Shown here: in pieces, positions 58,653 to 64,000 of the stretch | Numbering within the stretch: position 1 is the first letter of the stretch | Layout: the number at the start of each line of letters is the position of its first letter | Source: Fervidibacter sinensis | GTDB taxonomy: Bacteria > Armatimonadota > Fervidibacteria > Fervidibacterales > Fervidibacteraceae | Length of the DNA: 64,000 nucleotides | Assembly (NCBI GenBank): GCA_032161045.1 | Contig: JAVHTH010000009.1 | Reading direction: 5' to 3' (one strand) | Notes under the pieces: model-generated | Databases searched by the model: none | Told to the model about the DNA's origin: nothing | The model's input: the letters and a program-made list of their open reading frames with translations, nothing else | Made by a program: the position numbers and the translations under genes

Positions 58653-59393
58653 GTGATGCAAGCAATGGAACTGCAACCTATCTTAGCGGAATTGAGAAAC
58701 GCAACTGAACCGAAAATTGGTTTCTTGAAGCGTGCAGAATTTGGCATCTCGGAAAGCGGACAGAGATTAGGCGTTTTCTCTGGTTCGTTCAACCCGCCAA
58801 CAATCGCCCATGTTCGGCTTTGCGAATACGCTCAAAGACACTTGCAGTTGCACGAAATCTTGCTCTTGCTCACCATCGTCAATGTTGACAAAACGCAGTT
58901 TGATTTTTCCCTTGAGGAACGGGCGACGATGATGTTGACAGTGGCTCAAGAACACCCAAATTGGTCTGCAGCGCTCTGCAGTCACGGTCGGTTTGTGGAA
59001 AAAGCACAAGCGGTCTCCGCCGCTTACCCGAAAGGGACAGAAATTTGGTTCATCGTTGGATTTGATACTTTGGTTCGGATTTTTGAACCCCGCTTCTATC
59101 CCGACATGCCAATGCACGATGCCTTGAAACAGTTTTTCAAACTCGCCCGACTTGCGGTTTTCCCCAGAGGAGACGCAGGCGAGGAAGTTGTCAATGGATT
59201 TTTGAGGCGAGCGGAAGTGCGACCGTTTGCAAATCGCATCGCTGTTTTGCCAGCCGAACCAACCATCTCTTGGGTCTCATCCACACTCGTTCGCCAAAAA
59301 CTGAGTTCTGGGGAAAGAGTGGACGAACTTGTGCCCTCATCTATCCTGAGGCTTCTGCGACCGCTTGCGAAAGCACCGAGCGATGACATGTGA
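58653..59393 (+). CDS. NadD-like nucleotidyltransferase
   Basis: 246 residues from ATG 58653; TTG 58635 is also possible, and no strong ribosome binding site is visible. The core GVFSGSFNPPTIAHVRLCEYA is the N-terminal signature of NMN/NaMN adenylyltransferases, with TIAH in place of the usual HxGH/TxGH. The C-terminal ISxxxxR-like motif is WVSSTLVRQKL. The middle (GTEIWFIVGFDTLVRIF) is also typical. Probably adenylylates a nicotinate or related mononucleotide; not confidently nadD. Confidence 0.8.
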   Translation: MMQAMELQPILAELRNATEPKIGFLKRAEFGISESGQRLGVFSGSFNPPTIAHVRLCEYAQRHLQLHEILLLLTIVNVDKTQFDFSLEERATMMLTVAQEHPNWSAALCSHGRFVEKAQAVSAAYPKGTEIWFIVGFDTLVRIFEPRFYPDMPMHDALKQFFKLARLAVFPRGDAGEEVVNGFLRRAEVRPFANRIAVLPAEPTISWVSSTLVRQKLSSGERVDELVPSSILRLLRPLAKAPSDDM

Positions 59394-59502
59394 ACTTGTT
59401 TGGGGAAAATCCTCAGCAACGAGAGCAGAAAAAGCGTGGCTAAAATTTCGTGACGAAATCCGTGCAATTTCTGAAGTAGTAGCGAAGGCAGTTGAGCGGT
59501 GA
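59383..59502 (+). CDS. Possible 39-residue ORF after the NadD-like gene
   Basis: ATG 59383 overlaps the end of the NadD-like gene by 11 bp and runs to TGA 59500-59502. The peptide is MTCELVWGKSSATRAEKAWL followed by a charged helix (RDEIRAISEVVAKAVER), of soluble helical type. No ribosome binding site beyond coupling. Could be real or chance. Confidence 0.35.
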   Translation: MTCELVWGKSSATRAEKAWLKFRDEIRAISEVVAKAVER

Positions 59503-59535
59503 ATTCATTTCAAAGCATAAAAGGGGAGTGAAACG

Positions 59536-62028
59536 ATGGCGAAGATTTGGTGGATTGTGCTTTGCTCAATGTTGGTCAGTTCTTTTGGCTCGGCTCAAGT
59601 CAAAGCCTTTTTCGCCCAATCGGCTGCTGACTTGCCGCCGACGAGGAGAGTTGGCGGGAGAGTTGGAGACATCGTTCTCCGCAACGAAAAAATCACAGTA
59701 GTCATAACTGCAGGTGGACATGTTCACCGCAGCGCTGCCAGTGGTGGCAATATCGTTGATGTGGCACTAACAGGTGCAAAAGAGAAGGGTGCCGATGAGT
59801 TAGACCAAATCTTCCTTTTCCTCGGTCGCTACCCCCGACAAGGGCGATATACTTCCGTCACCATCACCAGTGATGGTAGCGAAGGGTTTGCCGAAGTTGT
59901 GGCTGAAGGGGTAGACAGCGAAGACGGCTCGTTGAAACTCAGGACGGTTTACCGTTTGGAGGCGGGAAAGCCTTACCTGCTCATCCGAACGGCGGTGACC
60001 AACATGGGAGATAAACCTTTGACGAAATTTGATTTCGGCGATGCAGTTCAATGGGGTAACGCTCGCTCTTTCGCACCACTGTTCGGTTTCGGCATTCAGC
60101 GCCGAACTGAAACTTTGGATTGGATAGGTGCTGAAGGTTACGGCATCGCCTATGCTTGGTGCACGGCTCAAGGGAAGAACAGAATCATCAACGGTTTGGG
60201 ATGGAGTGACCCAGTCGCCGTAACTTCAGACCTTGCACCGAAAGAAACACTCATTTACGAGCGCTATTTCATTGCTGCACCGTCGTTAGCGGAAGTGGCG
60301 AAAATTGCTTGGTCAATTCAAAGCAAGGAACTTCATGAAGTCAAAGGGATCGTTCGTTCACGGACGACGAAAAGACCTGTTATCGGGATTCGCGTGGTGG
60401 CTGCGATTGATAAAGGCACAGAGAACTCGGTTAAATCGGGCCCCGAACCCTTAGTTGCCACAACTCACACGGATGGAAAAGGCGAGTTCGTTTTTTGGCT
60501 CCCTGCCGGGAATTACCGCTTTCAAGCGAGACATGTGGCGAGATTGAGCGTTCGTGATGCTACTCTTAGGTTGCCAACTCAACTTGCAAAACCTGTTGAA
60601 CTTCTGGTCAGCGGTGCGGGAGTTTTGGTCTTTGAAGTTCGTGACGCTGAGACAAAGGAACTGATCCCTGCCCGATTAACTTTCTTCGGTGTCAAGGACA
60701 CCTCCACACCCGAGTTTGGTCCAAACTTTTTGTCAACAGGTGCAGAGAACTATGTGCTAACCTCAACTGGGAAGGGCATCCGAACTATACCGCCGGGAAC
60801 TTACCGAGTTTACGCTTCGCGGGGATTGGAGTATGATGTTGATATCGCTGAGGTCAATGTTCCCGAACAGAAACCCGTCAAGGTTGCCTTTACTTTGAAG
60901 CGAAGCGTTGACACGACAGGATGGCTTTCAATTGATCCCCACATGCATTGCAGCAACAGTTTTGACAGCGCAGTCTCTTTGGAAGACCGCATCATAAGTT
61001 GCGTCGCTGAAGGGCTTGAATTCATCGTTATGAGTGACCACGATTTCGTCACCGACCCAATGCCCGCAATCCTCAAACTCGGGCTTGAAAGGTGGATAAC
61101 AGGGGCAGCAGGAGTTGAGATCACCACTCGGGGGATGGGACACTACAATGTCTTCCCGCTTTTCCCTGACCCACAGAAACCGGGTAACGGAGCAATACAG
61201 TGGCAAAACAAAACGCCAGAGCAAATCTTTGCGGAAGTGCGAAACTTACCCAACCGCCCACTTTTGATTGTCAACCACCCTCGCTTTAGCACCCTCGCTT
61301 ACTTCACTCCCTACGGATTTGACCCCGACACCTGCACTGCTTCCAAACCCGGTTTCTCTTTGGACTTTGATGCTATGGAGTTGTGCAACGGGAAGGCTCA
61401 AACTGACCTTGACATTTTGCTCAGAGATTGGTTTGGGTTGCTCAATCACGGCTATCGCATCATTGCAACTGCAGGCTCGGATAGTCACACCCTGACACAA
61501 GACGAAGTAGGTTATGCTCGCAATTTCGTCCATGTCGGGATTGACGACCCCAAGCAAGTCACTCCGGAAAAAGTCGTGCAAGCGTTCAGGGACGGAAAAG
61601 TTGTCGTCAGCATCGGTCCTTTTGTGACCCTCACCGCTGAAAATCAACCAATCGGCTCATTAATTAGCAAACCCAAGGGCGACATCACACTTGAAATTCG
61701 GGTCCAAGCGCCGAATTGGATTTCTGTCAACGAGATTGAACTTGTTGCAAACGGAATTGCATTCAAGCGATGGAAACTTGGTGAATCTAACCGCAGCGGA
61801 AAATCCCTTGACTGGCGTGTAACAACAAAGGTTCGTCCCCGCCGTGACGCTTGGTATATTGTGATAGTGAGGGGCGTTGAAGGGGGTTTGGAACCAATTT
61901 TGCGACCGTTCCGGACATTTGAGGGACAAACCTATCGGGTCGTTCCCTTCGCCGTGACGAACCCAATTTGGGTTGATAGGGACGGCAACAAAATTTTTGA
62001 CCCGCCAAAGCGAAGGGTCTTACCGTAG
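59536..62028 (+). CDS. Secreted CehA/McbA-like PHP-domain metallohydrolase
   Basis: 830 residues, ATG 59536 after AAAAGGGGAGTG, with a signal peptide (MAKIWWIVLCSMLVSSFGSA). N-terminal beta-rich domain (30-270), a carboxypeptidase-regulatory-like beta domain (about 270-340), then a PHP metallohydrolase: DPHMHCSNSF (about 476), VMSDHDFV, IVNHPRF and TAGSDSHT, the metal-site His/Asp set. The C-terminal part is beta-rich. It likely hydrolyses phosphoesters or carbamates outside the cytoplasm. pstS starts 42 bp downstream, so phosphate acquisition is a reasonable guess. Confidence 0.85.
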   Translation: MAKIWWIVLCSMLVSSFGSAQVKAFFAQSAADLPPTRRVGGRVGDIVLRNEKITVVITAGGHVHRSAASGGNIVDVALTGAKEKGADELDQIFLFLGRYPRQGRYTSVTITSDGSEGFAEVVAEGVDSEDGSLKLRTVYRLEAGKPYLLIRTAVTNMGDKPLTKFDFGDAVQWGNARSFAPLFGFGIQRRTETLDWIGAEGYGIAYAWCTAQGKNRIINGLGWSDPVAVTSDLAPKETLIYERYFIAAPSLAEVAKIAWSIQSKELHEVKGIVRSRTTKRPVIGIRVVAAIDKGTENSVKSGPEPLVATTHTDGKGEFVFWLPAGNYRFQARHVARLSVRDATLRLPTQLAKPVELLVSGAGVLVFEVRDAETKELIPARLTFFGVKDTSTPEFGPNFLSTGAENYVLTSTGKGIRTIPPGTYRVYASRGLEYDVDIAEVNVPEQKPVKVAFTLKRSVDTTGWLSIDPHMHCSNSFDSAVSLEDRIISCVAEGLEFIVMSDHDFVTDPMPAILKLGLERWITGAAGVEITTRGMGHYNVFPLFPDPQKPGNGAIQWQNKTPEQIFAEVRNLPNRPLLIVNHPRFSTLAYFTPYGFDPDTCTASKPGFSLDFDAMELCNGKAQTDLDILLRDWFGLLNHGYRIIATAGSDSHTLTQDEVGYARNFVHVGIDDPKQVTPEKVVQAFRDGKVVVSIGPFVTLTAENQPIGSLISKPKGDITLEIRVQAPNWISVNEIELVANGIAFKRWKLGESNRSGKSLDWRVTTKVRPRRDAWYIVIVRGVEGGLEPILRPFRTFEGQTYRVVPFAVTNPIWVDRDGNKIFDPPKRRVLP

Positions 62029-62070
62029 TGTTGCGAGTTCTCCACGCATAACGGAAAGGAGGGAAGGAGT

Positions 62071-63081
62071 ATGAAGTTGAGATTGGTGGTAACGGTTGCG
62101 TTGACGGTTTTAGGGATTGTTGGCTCAACCCTCGTCGCTCAAAGGCAACTTTCGGGAACCATTAGGATTGACGGTTCGTCAAGCGTTTACTTGCTCACCG
62201 AGGCAATTGCGGAGGAGTTCCAGCGAGCCAACCCGCGCGTTCGCGTCACTGTCGGCATCTCGGGAACAGGTGGTGGGTTCAAGAAATTTGCTCGCGGTGA
62301 GGTTGACCTAATTGGAGCATCGCGCCCTATCCGAGCAGTTGAAGATGAGGCTTGTCGCAAAAACAAAATCGCCTATATTGAACTCCCCGTCGCTTACGAT
62401 GCGATTGCTATTGTTGTCAACCCCGCAAACAATTGGTGCAACTACTTGACCGTTGATGAACTGAAGAAGATGTGGGAGCCAGAGGCTCAAGGGAAGATCA
62501 CCCGTTGGTCACAAATCCGCAAGGGTTTCCCAAACCGCCCCTTGAAACTTTTCGGTGCTGGCGCTGATAGTGGGACTTATGATTTCTTCACCGCCGCAAT
62601 CGTTGGCAAGGAGCATGCGAGTCGTGGAGATTACATGAGCAGTGAGGATGACAACCAACTCGTGCAGGGAATTGCCAGCGATCCCAATGCGTTGGGATTT
62701 CTGCCATTCGCCTACTATGTTGAGAATCAGCAGCGACTAAAACTCGTTGCAATCCAGTGCAAATGCCACAACAACGGGAAACCGATAAAGCCCAGTGAAG
62801 GAGCAGTTCGTCGGAACCTATACCACCTCGCCCGCCCTCTGTTCATCTATGTCAACCGAAAGTCTGCAGACAAACCCGAAGTGGCAGCCTTTGTTGAGTT
62901 TTACCTCAAAAACGCAAGCACTCTTTCCAAAGAAGTCGGTTACATCCCTCTTCCAAAGCAGGCATATGATTTGGCGTTACAAAGGTTCCGGAAGCGGATC
63001 GTTGGTTCAATGTTTGGGGCAAAAGGAGCACAAGTTGGTGTGACAATTGAGCAAGTGCTCGCTGCCGAAGCGAAGAAATGA
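62071..63081 (+). CDS. pstS: Phosphate ABC transporter substrate-binding protein PstS
   Basis: 336 residues, ATG 62071 after GGAAAGGAGGGAAGG. Signal peptide (about 1-23). Phosphate-binding loops GTIRIDGSSSVYLLTEAIAEE, GISGTGGGFKKFARGEVDLI and GAGADSGTYDFF, typical of PstS/SphX. High-affinity phosphate capture in the periplasm. pstC, pstA and pstB are not in the window, which ends in non-coding DNA about 0.9 kb later. Confidence 0.93.
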   Translation: MKLRLVVTVALTVLGIVGSTLVAQRQLSGTIRIDGSSSVYLLTEAIAEEFQRANPRVRVTVGISGTGGGFKKFARGEVDLIGASRPIRAVEDEACRKNKIAYIELPVAYDAIAIVVNPANNWCNYLTVDELKKMWEPEAQGKITRWSQIRKGFPNRPLKLFGAGADSGTYDFFTAAIVGKEHASRGDYMSSEDDNQLVQGIASDPNALGFLPFAYYVENQQRLKLVAIQCKCHNNGKPIKPSEGAVRRNLYHLARPLFIYVNRKSADKPEVAAFVEFYLKNASTLSKEVGYIPLPKQAYDLALQRFRKRIVGSMFGAKGAQVGVTIEQVLAAEAKK

Positions 63082-63482
63082 GCCAGCCCGCTTTAAGGGT
63101 AGGTGTAAAAACTTGGTGCCAAGGCTCGGATTTGAGCAGAAAATTCCCGAGACGCCTGTGTTTTAATCGCAAGTGACTTTAGCGCAATCGCTTTGCTAAG
63201 TTGCAAAAACACAAACTCACTTTCCCACTTCCGCCCTCAAATTCCATAAACCAAAGCCTTCATTTGAAACGAACCAACGCACCAAACTTTGCCATTCAGG
63301 TCGCTAAAGCATTTTAAACGGTCAGTCTTCGTCATCAAACCCACGATGACTTTAACCTGATGTGGAGATGAGGACTTGACATCATGATTAAGTGGTGACA
63401 AACTTGCAGTCAACCTAACCTGTTTTTGCACCTTGAAAACCGAAAAGTGGAATGGGGTCGGATTTTTCGGGGATCGGAGTTT

Positions 63483-63909
63483 GAGGTTGAAAACGGCAAT
63501 AGGGAAAAGAGGTTGAGACTTCGCACTCAGCACCCCGCACTCCGCACCAACTTTTGACCCGACCTTGAGGGGACGGCGACCGGTCTTTTGCGAAGGCAAC
63601 TATCTCGTGATAGTTGATTCCGACCCGACCTTGAGGGGACGGCGGAAATGGGTGCGGGGTGCTGGGTTCAGAGTGCGAGGTTGAAACGGCAACAAAAAGA
63701 TTTGAAACCCCGCACTTAGCACTCCGCACACCGCACCCGCTTTTGACCCGAAAGTGAGGGGACGATAGATGTTGCAGTTTACTCGGCTCAGGTTTGAAGC
63801 GAAAGTGATAGGAGAGGGGACACTTCCAAGGTTTTTCGGTCCAACCTTGAGGGGCGCTTTGGGATTAACTTTCCGAAAAATGGTTTGCGTAACTCACCTT
63901 GAGGAATGT
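63483..63909. repeat. Field of imperfect repeats at the window end
   Basis: A 23-bp core, GACCCGACCTTGAGGGGACG then GCG, occurs exactly at 63557-63579 and 63623-63645. Diverged forms are at 63746 (GACCCGAAAGTGAGGGGACG), 63801-63824, 63839-63861 (CCAACCTTGAGGGGCGC) and 63892-63909. A larger unit (GAGGTTGAAA..CGGCAA ... GCACT.AGCAC.CCGCAC ... TTTTGACCCGA) repeats at about 63483 and 63677. Spacing is irregular (66, 123, 55, 38, 53 bp). No ORF is convincing in 63082-64000. Confidence 0.55.
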
Positions 63910-64000
63910 TCTTTGTGCCTTCTGAAGTTCCAGTGTCCTTTCACTCGCTTCTTTGAACCCTTCTCCCCTCCCGACCATCCTTTTTTCAAAACGACTGCAA

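Noticed and set aside
63237..63599. 120-residue minus-strand ORF after pstS
   Set aside because: The part around MTKTDRLKCFSDLNGKVWC looks slightly protein-like, but there is no ribosome binding site, no family and most of it lies on repeats. A pseudogene remnant cannot be ruled out.
63557..63909. CRISPR array
   Set aside because: Only two repeats are identical and spacing is irregular; no cas genes are in the window. Reported as a repeat field instead.

Overview
The window looks like a chromosomal segment of a thermophilic, diderm (outer-membrane) bacterium. A full-length reverse gyrase (7558-11100) points to growth at high temperature, and kdsA (24967-25818) points to a Kdo-containing outer membrane. 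These genes, the many secreted carbohydrate-active proteins and the dense structured intergenic repeats would fit an Armatimonadota/Fervidibacter-like lineage. That placement is an inference from gene content, not a database result.

Layout. 1-1850: two related secreted proteins of unknown function. 1855-5669 (minus): a translation/secretion operon ffh, retropepsin-like protease, rpsP, khpA, rimM, trmD. 5670-13551: a MITE-like element, a Gfo/Idh/MocA oxidoreductase, a small coiled-coil membrane protein, reverse gyrase, a four-repeat DNA-binding-type protein and a soluble PAS histidine kinase. 13552-18945: alaS and uvrB, each preceded by structured repeats. 18977-24838 (minus): hemB, an MDR dehydrogenase, and a tightly packed operon of LON-domain protein, RNase H/ribulose-phosphate epimerase fusion, HEPN protein, unknown protein and MetE-type protein. 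24967-31445: kdsA, mrp, then a short dcw cluster (mraZ, rsmH, ftsL-like, ftsI) with MraZ operator boxes and a structured leader. 31514-31660 (minus): a 48-residue Cys-rich peptide gene. 32047-37226: mpg and a 1426-residue STAND NTPase with helical repeats, interrupted only by an artificial gap. 37421-47464: Uma2, nucleotidyltransferase, PIN, HEPN/MNT, DUF6883/DUF4926 and VapBC-like modules around glmM, hflC and hflK. 45236-58153: two sulfatases, two glycoside-hydrolase-like proteins, a lactate-racemase-like protein, orphan nuoH, a CBS protein, a HAD phosphatase, a broken secreted protein and a 10-repeat beta-propeller. 58653-63081: a NadD-like nucleotidyltransferase, a secreted PHP-domain metallohydrolase and pstS. 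63082-64000: no convincing gene, but a field of imperfect repeats.

Several observations stand out. (1) A 48-aa (Cys-X)n peptide has an excellent ribosome binding site. (2) A DUF6883 gene is completed only by a -1 shift at an A AAA AAG heptamer. (3) RNase HI and ribulose-phosphate 3-epimerase share one ORF. (4) Short GGGACGAG-type elements lie in frame inside the linkers of reverse gyrase, AlaRS and UvrB. (5) At least three families of double- or single-hairpin repeats fill the intergenic spaces. (6) The 100-N gap is flanked by an identical 127-bp overlap, so it is very probably false.

No tRNA, rRNA, intact insertion sequence or convincing CRISPR array was seen.
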